DNA of 64,000 bases from NCBI GenBank assembly GCA_033629205.1, contig CM066171.1:41139386-41203385 (forward strand), given 5' to 3'. Numbering within the stretch: position 1 is the stretch's first letter; each line of letters starts with the position of its first letter. This document shows, in pieces, positions 1 through 12,407 of the stretch. The notes beneath the pieces were generated by a model. It was not told the DNA's origin and did no database searches. It saw only the letters and a program-made list of their open reading frames with translations. Position numbers and translations under genes: made by a program. The DNA comes from Lithocarpus polystachyus (taxonomy: Eukaryota > Streptophyta > Magnoliopsida > Fagales > Fagaceae).

Positions 1-732
1 AATGGTTGAAGAATGAATTTGTTGGGTTCCAATGTTCTGAATCACAATCATGAAGCCTTAATTTATCATTTAGAGTTGATGCTAGTAAGCACATGATCAA
101 CCTTCCTCATGAAGCGTATGTTTGTCATCCAATTATTAATGGAAGACTTGGCTTCTAAATTTTATACTTGTTACATATGTATTTTCATGGACTAAAACAA
201 AGTTTCTTCTCTTCCCTGCCCCCTCCGAAAAACAAAAAGGGTCATGTATAACTTTCTAAATAATCTGTACGATGCAAGTTGATTAATTCTTTTTTCACTA
301 ACCAACTGGTCTTTTCTATCTGAAACATGCTATGGTTCTGGTAGCATAATGCTTGTGGTTTCTAACTGAAATAGTTATCTAGGATTACAAGGTGGAATGA
401 ATAGAAAATAATGTGTGGATCAGTGGATCAATGTACATTTCTAGGTAGCACCATCTCTAGGTATTAAGTCGTGTTTCAATGTTCCTTGTTTCAATATGTT
501 TGAGTATTTTCTGTTTCATTTCAGTGCATGTGTTTCTCTACCTTTAGGTCCTCTAGGTATAAAGTTTTGCAGTTCATTTCTTTTCTAATGTTCCATTTCT
601 TCATATGTGATAAAGGGTTCTAGTCAAACATGATTAGTTTTTCATAGATTTTTCTGGTTATCATAGGGATCTGATATATTAATTTTCAGATAGTATTGTT
701 TTAATTTAGAGGTAATTTTGTTCTCATGGCAG

Positions 733-3032
733 ATCGAACAAGGATGCCACTGAACCATGCTGAGATGATCACTTCCGGAACTCATGTTTGCAAGTAAGTT
801 TCATTTTGCATTTGATGTTCTCGGTAATTGATTTAGTTTTCTGCCTGCAGTACATGTCCAATTCATCTTTAAACTCATAACATTTGCGTAACACTTTTAA
901 TTCAAGGTGTTATATTCTGATTGTACCCAAGGCATATCACTTCTTAATTTCAAATTTTTTTTGCATCTGATTTTCATGTTTCTTCTTCTGAGTGGGCTTA
1001 ATTGTTGTTGAATTTTTAATTTCTAGAATGGCGCTAAAAATCTCAAACGCTATTTCTTTTATTGGTTCTATGGACATCGGACATAATTTTTGTATATGGT
1101 GTTTGAGTTTAGAGCTGTCAATACGATGTTTCAAGACATGAGGCACCACCTCAAAAAATTTGTTTCCTTAAGTCACTTTTGTGTTGAAGTAGTATTAGCA
1201 GTCTTAACTGTATTATCCAATAGCAAAAGAAAAACAAAAATGAAGGGGGTGGGGGACATGAGGTGCTGTTTGTTCTGGGGCTTATGTAATTCCTTTCAAA
1301 TTGCGATTCAAACAATATCCATCAAATAATATTATAAAGATAAAATGGTGGATAAATTAGAATACTTGGATTTTTGTCTCATTAAATGCCAGATTCTTAG
1401 TATAGATAATTGTTTTGGATGCAGTGATTGTTATGACAAATTGGTCTCATTCCTCTTGTACTGGTTTCGGATTTCAGTGCCCAAATATGTAAGTATCATC
1501 AACTTAAAGCATTATAATTTCTAATTTCTAGATATGCTTTTCTTTTCAATGGATGTTTGGTAGGCATTTCATGTGTCCTGAGAGTACATTTACCGTAACT
1601 TGTCTACCCACCCTATCTTCTGTTTTCCCCTCTCATATATGTGGTTTCAACATCTGGTACTGTAATATTGAAGCCTTCACGTTATGAAGTACATACAATG
1701 ATGAGTCTTTATAATAACTTGGGGCTCTATGCAATAGATTAAGAGCCAACTGTGTTTTAGCTTGCACGTGCCATTCACAAATGTAATAACCTGCAAATCA
1801 TATACATTGGAGGTTCAGGAGAGTTTAAACTTGAAGTTCTGGTTATTTAACCAAAGTGGCAAAGTGTCACCCTACAGTTTTACCCGTGTGGGCTTGTGAA
1901 GTAGCAAATTCAACCATACAAGAAATATGGAGTCATCCTAGCCTAGTGTATCTTTTGATGAAAGCATTCTATAACTTACAAAGAAAAGAAGGTCATTTTT
2001 GAGTAACAAAGACATGTACCAAACAAACAATTGTCACCGTGGCATTTATGTTCATGAAATTGACATTATGCCTGCATTTTCTGCAGAACCTGCGTCGCAT
2101 TTTTAGTTCTTTTTTTTTTTTAATAGCCGATTTTGTTGACTTTCTGCATGAACAGTGCACCCATGCACTGGCACTGTTCATAAGACCTACAAATATCACT
2201 TTTCAGCAACTTTTTCATTAAAAATGGGTCCCACGATACTATTTATACATTTAAAAATTATTTTGCTACAGTGTTTTTAGTTTTCAGTTTTCAACTTTAT
2301 CCAAACGGACATATATAAAAATTTGAAGCTCCCCTTTTTCAATACCAAGGTGCTTGAAAAAAAATTGCTGTGTTCTTCTATAATATGTCCCCTATTTTGA
2401 GTAAATTCTTTCTGGATCCAAAGCTGAAGTTTCCAAACCCAACTACTCACATGGCTGGTGGGGCTCCAAGCTTGCAACAATGTACCCCAGTTCATAGAAT
2501 AATATGCTCAAATTGATTTAATAATTGAAATTTTGAGCGTTGTATGCCACTCTTTTTGAAGGTGGTTTGAAGAATTGCTTTTGTTAACGACTCTCTGGAA
2601 GGCTCTTTCCAATTTATTAGACCAGTGTTTTATCTGCCTCTTTGTTGTGTAATTATTTAACACAATTTTCCCCCTTTAAGATTCGGGTATGATCGCTTCT
2701 TTCTTAAAAATTGGCGTGTGATAGAAATTATTGATTAGCTCTTATAGATGTCCTCTTGAAGAATCATTTAATTTCAGATTATGATTTGAGGGTCTGATTT
2801 AATCAGATGGTTCATATAAGTGATCACTAGTTAGTTCTGGAAAGTTGCCTGTAATTTTTGTTAGTATTATTTTAATGTGGTTGTGTATGCTTCTTCATAG
2901 CTTTTACCACCAGATGCATCAAAAAGGGAAGATTGCTGGTATGGATATTCGTGTCGGACACAGCACCACAGTGATGAACATGCTCGTAGAAGAAATCATG
3001 TTTGCCGTCCTACTAGAGGTACTAACATGTAG
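733..3032 (+). CDS. CHFR-like E3 ubiquitin ligase, last three exons (partial)
   Basis: I see exons at 733-793, 1425-1488 and 2901-3032 with canonical acceptors ending in AG and GTAAG-type donors after the first two. Codon phases agree across both introns, and the last exon ends at a TAG at 3030-3032. The joined product is about 85 residues and enters from outside the window. Its tail has Cys-X5-Cys, then a basic stretch with two His and a further Cys (DCWYGYSC...HARRRNHVC), the PBZ-type zinc finger found at the extreme C-terminus of CHFR ubiquitin ligases. In that family PBZ binds poly(ADP-ribose) and the RING and FHA domains lie upstream. The segment before it (CYDKLVSFLLYWFR) fits the family's region just ahead of PBZ. 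The long second intron (1489-2900) contains a MITE. The family call is from memory of CHFR; exon boundaries are read directly. Confidence 0.72.
2080..2310 (-). mobile_element. MITE-like insertion in the last intron of the CHFR-like gene
   Basis: Read on the minus strand, the segment starts with GTCCGTTTGGATAAAG at 2310. It passes through a GTGGGACCCATTTTTAATG-like block and reaches a short palindrome (GAACAGTGC...GCACTGTTC at about 2152-2182). The GTCCGTTTGG end is typical of hAT-like plant MITEs. The left boundary is uncertain. It lies wholly in the intron, so it should not disturb the protein. Confidence 0.5.
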
Positions 3033-4755
3033 TGTAGTTTCTGTGATATACACTAATGGATGTAAACAACAACACCCTTCCCCACCCCCCCTTGTGATTT
3101 GGATATGAATGTAATCCTACTATTGGTTGTTACACCATTCATTCATGTCAAATTTTCTTATCAATAGTTTTTTCGTGCCATTAAGGCCATTATTTGCATA
3201 GAGAATGACTAAATTTTATAATAATTTCTCTTTAAGATGGCTTGGGGTCTGGTAAATTCTGTGATAAATTGCCTTTAGGTCATCCAAAATTAAGAATAGA
3301 AAAAAAGAAAAAAAACATGTTCCATGTGGTTCAGGTGAGAATCATGTGGTGCAAGAGTAAGAAAGAACTGACAGACTATTACTCAATAATATTGTTGACT
3401 ATTTTAAGATGAATAATAGGACCACAACTTTTGCCACAATTTGCTCACGTGGAAAGTTGTGGCAAAAATTGTGGTACTAGTATTTTCCTTTTTAAGATTT
3501 ACAGTTTTTTTTTTTTTTTAAGTAAAAATAAAATAGTTTTCATATCATATGCGACGTTTCTATTCATAGCAGTTCATATTTTCTTCCTACTTTAATGTGG
3601 GAAGCACGCTTTTATGGAACTGCAGAGTGTTTAGTCATTCAGATGGCTACTACTACATTTTTTTAACACCAACTTCGTTGTCAAAAATAAACAACATTAG
3701 GTTTCACGTTGGACTTACTGTATGCTCTGCAGCATGTGATTTCTGAAAGTGATATTGACTATTCAGGGCCTTTTTTTTTTGTTGTTGTTGATAAACGACT
3801 ATTCAGGGCTTATCTTAGTAGTTTTGTGGAAGTTTTCCATTTAATGAAGCTCAACTTAAGTCACTTCAATTCTCTGTCAAAGACTAAAAGGAAAGGATAG
3901 ACCATCATCATCTTCGGCTTAAAATTTGGGTTTTGGGGTGGGGATGTGTTATTTTATGCCATGAGTCTCGTAGTTCAATGAACACATTTTGACATTTTCA
4001 ACGAAAATGTCTTAAGTTGATATTCTCTGAAGATCCAAATTTTCTAGTGATACTAATGGAAACATTCAAATTTCAAATTTTCTGATTTCCAACTATCGAA
4101 TTATCAAACATTAGTGTCTAAATTCAATATGGAAGATAGTTAGATACCATAGCTTAGAATAAGTTTTGATCAATGATCATAGTTCAGAGATGTTCCCTTC
4201 AGATTATCCGTACCATGAAATTGGCATAAGATGTTATTATTTGGTCCTCAGGCGTAGCTTATGGCTTATGTGGATTAACGGATGGTAAACTAGTAGACAT
4301 TTTGGGAGAGGCCAAATATATAATATAGAGAACTGCTACATATATTGTGAGCCTGCCTTGCCGATTCTTTTTATGTTTGTTTATTCATATATTTATTTGA
4401 TTTGTCCTTGCACTTCAAGGACTTAGGACCGTCCCTCTATGTCTTTTTCCAATAATGAATCAAAGTTTTTAATTTTTATACGCACTTGTGCATGTTTTCG
4501 CCAGCCTGTCTCTCCGAAATCTTGTCTCATGCGTTCAATGCTGTCGTTTTAGTTTCTGTGAAAACAAAACTATATAATATCTCACAACAACCAATATATA
4601 TTAATGTTATGTTAACAATATTTTCAGAAGAATTTTACAATAAATTTTAGGCAACAAGTTATTGGTCCGGACTCATAACTTACATCATTTTTTTTTTACT
4701 CATCAATATTAATTTGTTAATTAAATTTTTCTAGAAAAAAAAAAATTAATTCAGA
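3033..4755. other. Intergenic, no gene recognised
   Basis: This is AT-rich sequence downstream of the CHFR-like stop codon. The short open frames here (for example 3709-3900) have no recognisable similarity. A small poly-T insertion lies at 3770-3796. Confidence 0.6.
3757..3809. repeat. Small poly-T insertion between 13-bp direct repeats
   Basis: The 13-mer GACTATTCAGGGC occurs at 3757-3769 and again at 3797-3809. Between the copies are a T-tract, GTTGTTGTTG and a few bases. This looks like a target-site duplication around a tiny, truncated poly(A)-tailed insertion in reverse orientation. Confidence 0.5.
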
Positions 4756-4891
4756 GCCCGTTTGGTAATGTTGTTTTAGTAACGTTTTTTGTATTTTTTA
4801 AAAATATATATAAGTTAAAAAGTGTGTAAAAATATGTGTAATATTATTTAAAAATTAAAAATAGTCGCTCAAAATCACATCAAACGGCCCC
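4756..4891. mobile_element. Short hAT-like MITE
   Basis: About 136 bp begins GCCCGTTTGGTAATG and ends CATCAAACGGCCCC, an imperfect terminal inverted repeat of the GCCCGTTTGG class. The interior is AT-rich and non-coding. I could not define the target duplication. Confidence 0.5.
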
Positions 4892-6436
4892 AACTTTCTA
4901 ATGTTTCTATGCTGAGGTGGGGCCCATGTAGTGGTTGTACTTGGGCCTATTACCGTTATGAATGGTCCGCGTTTCAAGCATTCATTGTAAGTTAGTTTTT
5001 TTTTTTTTTGGTTCGAGGAAAAGCTAGTTTTACCTAAACGCCACTATTTTATTTTTCTATTTTTTATATAGTTTTTTTGAAAAAGACAATGAAATATACG
5101 TACGGCAGACACTAGACAGCGGAACCTTATTATATGAAGGGTTTTTTTTTTTTTTTTTTTGATAATCTTATATGAATGTTACTTGGGCTGCGTATGATGT
5201 ATCCTTTGCAGCTAAGATACGGTTGAAATACATTTTAAGACCCTTTTATATTTCAACGGCCATATCTATAAAACTTTCACTTGTGTTAAGTAATGATACC
5301 CATTCAATGATTGATATTAGTGAAATTTGGCAAAATTTGATGTTGCTGGGAACTAGCTCTAGGATAAACTGCCTTTCTGTCTGCTACTACATCCACAAAG
5401 TTTGTTATTGCAAGACCAACTTAGTAATTATTAGTAATCACCAACATGTGGAGGGTTTGGTCCATTACAATATTGTCACTTCTTAGTTTGGCCACACATC
5501 ATCCCATGACGCATCTTCACTCTTATGAAAATTTAGCCCCCATTTGGCCATGCAAGCTACCCACTTCACAATTTCAAAATCACTTGTTAGACTCATGATT
5601 TTAGTGTCATTATACACTTGTGTGGTGTGTAATAAATACTGCCCCAACCAAATTTCAAGCTCTATAGAGTCTACACTTAACCAGCATTAATTATACACAT
5701 TTAGGCAACCTTACCTAGCCTGGCCTTGCCTTGCCCACACGTAGGCTACCCAGTACTCAATAACTTGTCCATGGTATATATATTGCTCATGTAAGATTGC
5801 CATGTCTCACCTTACTGCACTTATTGACTATAGTCTATAGCACACACATGGCTTGCAATTGCAGCCTGCCAAACCATGGCACAAACCTATACCTTTTTAA
5901 AGCCACTATCACGTAGCTTTTAAGCTGGTTCGCGTAGGCATGCACCACAAATTATATGTCTATGCTGGTTCAAATTCAGCTTGTTCCAATAATTCACCAA
6001 TCCACCATGACATGATATAACTCATTTGTTGTTCCACCAAAAGGCCTAATCGGGATATGAAAACTAAAGAAAAGTGAGATTTTCTGATAGTAATAAAAGA
6101 ACGAAATTTAATTTAAATTATATGATAAATGCTTGTCAATGAAAAAAAAAAACCAAGTATTATAATTTCTAATGGAATGATTTTAATTTTAATTTTTTAA
6201 ATTAATTTTAGTCCTAAAGTATGTGAATTTCCACTAGTTTTAGTTAATAATAATTAGTTATGGGCGTGAATTGAAAATATTTTTTTTTAAAGTTGGTTAT
6301 TTTAATTAAACATTTTAAAGTACTTTCAATTCACTATAATTATAGTTATAGAAGAATTACATAATTTACCTAAATTTTTAATAAAGGAAAGACACTTGGC
6401 ATAAGAAAAAAATTTGGTCATGTGGCACAATTATGA
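4892..6436. other. Intergenic, no gene recognised
   Basis: This AT-rich stretch contains poly-T tracts around 4998 and 5143. The open frame at 5172-5486 has no recognisable domain and its composition matches the surrounding non-coding DNA. Confidence 0.55.
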
Positions 6437-6576
6437 GGCCCATTTGGCTGTGTTGTTTAAACAACAATTTTCATTGTTTAAACAACACATCATATATTTT
6501 CACAACACTTTTTCACCCACACGTATTTTCACAATATTTAAACAACGTTAATAGAACAACACTACTAAACAGGCCC
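6437..6576. mobile_element. Short MITE with GGCCCATTTGG-type ends
   Basis: The element begins GGCCCATTTGGC and ends CTAAACAGGCCC, an imperfect terminal inverted repeat. The interior carries repeated TTTAAACAACA motifs. Length (about 140 bp) and ends fit a non-autonomous hAT-like element. Confidence 0.5.
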
Positions 6577-6770
6577 ATGGTTTCTATTACCTAATTTTTA
6601 TTATTTAGTATATAACTTTATCAATTTTGAAAAAAAATAAATTTAGGGTGCGCAGTTGTGATATAATTATTTTGAATCAAATTTCTAATCATGATTTACA
6701 ACTTTTCATTTCTCAAAATCCATGGAGTACTGCTTGCTAGTGCGGAATTCTTCCTTTTTGGAAAGCATGG

Positions 6771-6846
6771 ATGGATGTGTGGCTAATGTCAACTTGTAGA
6801 TGATACATGTCAATTATCTACAAATTGACATTAGCCACACATCCAT
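6771..6846. repeat. Near-perfect 34-bp hairpin with 8-nt loop
   Basis: The left arm (6771-6804, starting ATGGATGTGTGGC) and the reverse complement of the right arm (6813-6846) match at 32 of 34 positions. The loop is ACATGTCA. As RNA one mismatch would be a G-U pair on the plus strand and the other a G-U pair on the minus strand. It could be a foldback-element remnant or a young small-RNA precursor; no other part of a transposon is visible. Confidence 0.6.
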
Positions 6847-6983
6847 GTGGTGAAAGAAAGAAAAAAAATGATAGGCATGTGCGACAATACATATGGTGGT
6901 GATGGTGATACAGCTCACATCCTTTACCCCCTAACTTCACAGATTGTTTGGCCAATGTGTAATACAAATCTAGAGCTGCAATC

Positions 6984-7048
<65 letters not shown>
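6984..7048. repeat. Compound (TA)n/(GA)n microsatellite
   Basis: A TA run passes directly into a GA run of more than 15 units. Open frames across it encode only Ile-Tyr or Glu-Arg/Leu-Ser runs and are not genes. Confidence 0.9.
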
Positions 7049-10000
7049 AACGGTTAGGATTTTAGTGCTGCATGATTGTGATTTTTTAGAAAACTGCATG
7101 GCACATGGCGTTCTTGAGATTTTGTCTACAAACAATTTTACAATTTTATTAGTTTTGAAAAATTATGATACAATTAATTATTTAATCATGAATTAAAAAG
7201 AATCATGATGTAACCTGAAACTCAAAGGTAGTATAGTATAAAATAAAATAATAGACTGTCAATGGGGAAGCTCTTTAATTTGGTGACAAAGGGGAAAAAT
7301 AAAAAACAAGGAGTTAGGTGGTGAGGTGAGAGTAAAAAGTAAAGTGATATACCCTTCCTCCTTCCTACTTCCTACTTCCTACTTCCTAGGCCTGCACAAC
7401 TCCACGGGCCAACCTTCTAGAACACATCCACCTTCATGCCTCGTAGCGGAGCGTAGGGATGCCATCCTTTGTTTTTTTTTTTTTTTTTTTTTTTGTGTAT
7501 CAATATCAATCATGTCATCATTCATTAATATATATATATATAAATTAATTTGTGTGGGTTAGAAATTTATTTTAATTCATTAAAATAATAATAATAATAA
7601 AAATATTAGAAGAGAGAGAGAGAGCAGAGAACCAGGAATTTATGAGAAGAGACAGAGGGGTAGTTGTCTTTGCTTACATCACCCCATCAACCAACCCAAA
7701 CCGCTATCATGTTATTTCCAACCCCCCCACACACACACACACACACAACCATAAATTTAAGGACAACCTATCAATACCCATGTTATATATCCTTTCCCTC
7801 TTTTCTTTTATTTTACTATATTTAGTGTCTTGGTTAGGTTCAGATCCAACTTCGTTAGCACTAGTCCAACCAGAAGAGGCTGGCCACAAGTTTCTTGATT
7901 CACAAATCTACACGAGAAATTTTCATCATCAATGTTACTCACATCGAATTTTATATTTACTTTTTCTTTTTCTTTTTTATTGGGTTGATAGATTATGACT
8001 AATATAACATTATTTTTATTAGGACTATTAATCTCTCATTAATATTCTTTTTATTGTCTAATTACAATATGTCATGATCATGTTTTGAAATTTTTTATTC
8101 ATTAGATTAATAGAATTTTCTTTGCCTCCCAATTTTTTTTCTTTAATGGGAAAAATATTCTCTTACATTCTTTTATATCTACTATTTTACATTAATATTC
8201 AAAATTGATAAAAAAATATCCACATTTTTGCACATGAAAGGAGATGCAGCAAAAAATCAAAAGTATAAGAGTATTATTGCTCTTTTGGAATACCTCTCAA
8301 TTTCAGTCAGCTTCCCTTTGCTTGTTCTTTTAATAAAAGGAAAATTAAATAAACAAACTAATAGTCGCCTTTATTTCACTAAAGCATAGAGTTACAAAAT
8401 AAATAAACTAACGAGTTAGATTTTTATATAAAAAATTTATTTATTATATTTAGGTTTGAGTTCAATCAAATTTATTGTTTCGTTGGTTTATAATTTTTTT
8501 TTTTTGGTAATAAAATTGATAATAAAATCAATCAAACTAGTAGTGACTTAGGGTTGAGGCATACCCTATAAGTTATTCTAATTTATACTCCTATTAATAA
8601 ACATTATTCCTCTTCTTGAAGGAGATGAAGAAGGAGTAGAGTAGAGTAAATTTGACTCAAAATTAGTTATTTTTAGCTAATTTTGTTCTACTTTCCTTCA
8701 CTGCCACTCCTTTTCCCCTCCATCCAGAGCCTAAAAGTTAGTTCAAATAGTCTTGTAGCCTAATATATGAAAATAAATTTTACAGACAATGCTGTTATCT
8801 GAAAAGTACCGTAGATATATGCCAAACAACAAAGCACTAGGTGATCCAATAATTTTTTTATTTATTTCTAGAAGCACTAGATGATGGCTCATTGCAAAAA
8901 ATAAAAATAAAAATAAAGTAATAAATTGTTCCCTTTCTTCACTTCTCTTAATACTTCGCAACCTCTGATAATTCTGGAAATTTATAATCCATATTTTTCT
9001 AGGTTCTTGAGGTGGGTTCCAATTGGAGGTTGATACCTTAAAGTTCATTTAAATTGAAGTCACAAGTGTTAAAAAACAATACTGGGCTCTTCCTTGCCTT
9101 TTCTTTTTCTTTTCCATTTTTTCTAAATATATATTGAAAATTATATTAACATAATTAACCCTGTAAATCTTCACATAGAACAGATTAAATTCTAAACATC
9201 AATCTTTGAAAAGAAAAGTAGCTCTAAGCACCTAATATTATGATACAGATAAATAAAAGGCACCTAACTGCTAAATTATTTATGCATCCTATAAATAATC
9301 TTAGGTTGCATCTCTCATCTTCATCCCAACGGACTGCCTTAATTAACAAATTATTTTTTTTAAGGAAAATAGCAATTATTGTAACTATCATTTATTAGAT
9401 AAGGTAATAGTATTTCTCGGAATATTAATCATTTTTATTATGTTGTTGAAAATTTATTTTAAATGACCTGATATTACATAAGTTCTTAAATTCTTAAAAA
9501 TTAAATGTTAACTACAAAATGAGTTTTTTTTTTTTTTTTTTTTTTTTTTCTATTTCTTAAATTTTAAATGAGGTGTAACTCGAGTTTTCTCTATTTCAAA
9601 TATAAAAGAGAATAATTATTTTCCAACTATATGGTATATAGTGGGGTAGGCCCTCCCATCTACATCCTTAGTACGAGTATATATAATTCAATTAAACTAA
9701 ATTCTGAATGTTTCTTCATCTCATTATACGGTAGCTCAAAACTCAAAAGGCTATATTTACACGTACTTTTAGTCACATGATCTATGAAATAGTCACCTCA
9801 TACATTTAAATGATTTATAATTAATTAATGTGACTTAATATGCATGGATGATCTTCTAAACCACCATGTAATGGATTGAACAAAATTCCTCTAATTTGGT
9901 TCAGAGAAATTTTTTATCTAATTCGATTTTAAGATGTAATACAATTTTGTAACTTACTATAATACTAAGAAATTTTACAAATTAAACTACATGATCCCAC

Positions 10001-10252
10001 AAATAAAGAATTTGGATACATGCACCGTAATTTAACTAATGTGATATAATATAATTTTTGATTACATAAAATGAAAAAAAAAAAAAAAGAGAGTATGTGA
10101 TCGATTATTGATTAATTTATTATAAATTTACAACATAGCCAATTTTTTTGGAATTAAGGTGTTGTTATTGTTGTTAATAATTTAACTAAATTTGGAGAGA
10201 ATACAAAATTTTCATAATAGCAATACATGATACTGGTGGCAAACTAACTCAG
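7049..10252. other. Intergenic, AT-rich, simple repeats only
   Basis: No gene is recognised. The stretch holds a GA run near 7611-7624, a (CA)n run at 7729-7747, poly-T tracts at about 7470-7494 and 9522-9550, and (TA)n near 7529-7541. Short open frames show no domain. Confidence 0.55.
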
Positions 10253-11098
10253 AGGGCTATAAACGAGTTGAATAATGTTGAATAGTGAATGTTCAAGCTC
10301 CACTTGACAACAAAAGTAAAATGTTCTAATTCTAAGCTTAAATGAAACCTACAAATAATGAATCAAGTCGAACTCGAGCTTAACATCAAGTTTTTGAGGT
10401 TGATATCTAATGCAAGTATATTATCAAGCTTATTACTAAGCCTGTAATTGAGTTTATGCTCAATCGATTTTGTATCAAGTCTAGAGCTGTAAACGAGCCG
10501 AGCTTTGTCGTGTAGTGAATGTTCAAGCTCGGCTCGATAGCAAAATAGATTGTTCCAGCTTGACTTGAGCTTGATATGTGCCTACAAATAATGTTCAAGC
10601 TTGAGTTCGTTATAAAGTATAAAAGCTTGAATCCGGCTTGGCTTGGCTTGATTCATTGGTCAAGCCAAACTCGAGCTTAATATCAAGCTCGAGCTCAATT
10701 TTGAGCTTGAAATCCAACATAAAAATATTATCAAGCCTATATCAAGTTTATTATCTAGCCTATTTGGTTTGAATGAGTAGTCTCAACTTATAATTAACTA
10801 AAGTTTTAGATAGATATGAGTTTACTTGTCGAGCTCATATCAATTTTATTACCAAACTCATAAATAAACCTAGACTCAATTTGTTTTGTTACTTTTATAT
10901 CGAGCCTTGGTATTCACGAGTTTGTTCATAAACGATATTTTTTACTTGGACGAGGCTCAGCTCGTTTATTAAACAAGTTTAAAATTAAAGCTTAAACTTG
11001 GCTTGTTAATAAACAAACAAACATAAACGAGTTTTTTATCGAGTCAAGCCTAAACTGTTTATGAACAATTTGGTTCATTTATAACCCTAGTTCTTAAT
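10253..11098. mobile_element. Non-coding TIR repeat rich in AAGCTC/GAGCTCG motifs
   Basis: The left end reads AGGGCTATAAACGAG and the right end, reverse complemented, AGGGTTATAAATGAAC, giving imperfect inverted termini. The interior has many AAGCTTGA/CTCGAGCTT motifs and no coding potential. A second copy of the left end (AGAGCTGTAAACGAGCC at about 10482) starts a partial internal duplication with shared blocks such as GTGAATGTTCAAGCTC. This resembles a widespread non-autonomous plant repeat whose superfamily I cannot fix. Confidence 0.55.
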
Positions 11099-11734
11099 GT
11101 TTACAAACTTATTTATGAACAATTTTATTTTTCTAAGTAAAGCTCAAATTTAGCTTGTTTATAAAGGGGCAAATAAATCAGTTTTTTTTAATCAAGCCAA
11201 ACATAAATTATTTATGATTGTCTCAGTAACTCATATTGATGGGCCTTTTGTCAAATTGTCCATTATTTATTCCTTTCTCTTCATTGTACTATCATCTCAC
11301 TTTATGATGTGATTCCTCATTCCTCACAGGAAGCGAGAGGCCTCAACACATCCTGATCTGGTACACGTATATTTATTATGCCACCATCACCATTGACAAG
11401 GATTCAAACAATTGGCAGGCACGTGCTTGACAATCAAGTATATATGCTACATTAATTTCCACTTAAATAAATAATATAATTCCACAAACCTGATTTTGAT
11501 AGTCTTAAATTGGTTTTGTTCGGAAAGACTTTTGACTTCATTCATACGCTAATGCTTAACGAATAAAACATTAAAAACTGAATTTGGATGAATTTTGTCA
11601 TATGGATGAATTAATTCATTGGTTACTTTCACTTCTCCATTCTTCGCTCTTAGTCACTCTTGAGAGACGCTAGTCTTTGTTTTTTTAAGAAAGTCACTAG
11701 CAGCAGTGACATTGTGAAAATTGGGCTAAACTAT
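11099..11734. other. Intergenic, no feature recognised
   Basis: AT-rich sequence between the TIR repeat and a tandem duplication downstream of the MYB gene. I see no gene. Confidence 0.5.
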
Positions 11735-12120
11735 AGGGGGGAACTCAAATCTCATTTTTATTGCATGTTTAAAACCAAGCTAATAATGAAGAAAGGTGTG
11801 TGAAGGATTTAAGAGTATTGCGCGCTATTCCCAGAAAACTTGCATTTTAAGTTTAAACAAAATCAATGGGTATTTAGTTCTATCAATTAGCTAAACTATA
11901 AGTAATTTACAGTATAGCTACACTGTAAATAAGATTAGCTATACCTATGGTCCTATACTATAGGGGAGAACTTTAAAACTTATTTTTATCGCATGTTTAA
12001 AAATAAGCAAATAATTAAGTGTATTGTTAATTTGTTATAACCTAAAAAAAGATCTAAACTAAAAATAATCTTGCATTTTAAGTTTAAACAAATCAATGGA
12101 TAATTAATTCTATCAATTAG
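11735..12120. repeat. Diverged tandem duplication of about 229 bp
   Basis: CTATAGGGGGGAACTC...GCATGTTTAAAA near 11731-11771 recurs as CTATAGGGGAGAACTT...GCATGTTTAAAA near 11959-12001. GCATTTTAAGTTTAAACAAA...TCTATCAATTAG at 11842 recurs at 12073. It lies just beyond the 3' end of the MYB gene and is non-coding. Confidence 0.6.
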
Positions 12121-12407
12121 CATGTAAAGGATTTCTTTTTCTCTCACTCCAAGGCCAAAAAAGAAGAAGGAATAAACTAAGAATTAAATGAAAACTCAAG
12201 AGCAAGAAAGTAGGAAGAAAAAGGATTAGAAATTTTTTGAGAAGTTTTTTATATCTTACAGCTATTTTGTTCTCTTCTCCACCCCCCAAAACCCACAAAA
12301 AGAAGGGTAAAACAAAATCTAACAACTATTTGAGATGTTTCTTTACCACCACAAGATTACATGTGAGCATAGGTAGAGAGAGTGAGACTAGTTCTAACTT
12401 GAAAACT

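Noticed and set aside
5172..5486. 104-codon plus-strand ORF
   Set aside because: No domain, AT-driven composition, no splice or promoter context; chance ORF.
6818..7135. ORFs encoding Ser-Leu and Ile-Tyr runs
   Set aside because: Translations of the compound TA/GA microsatellite.
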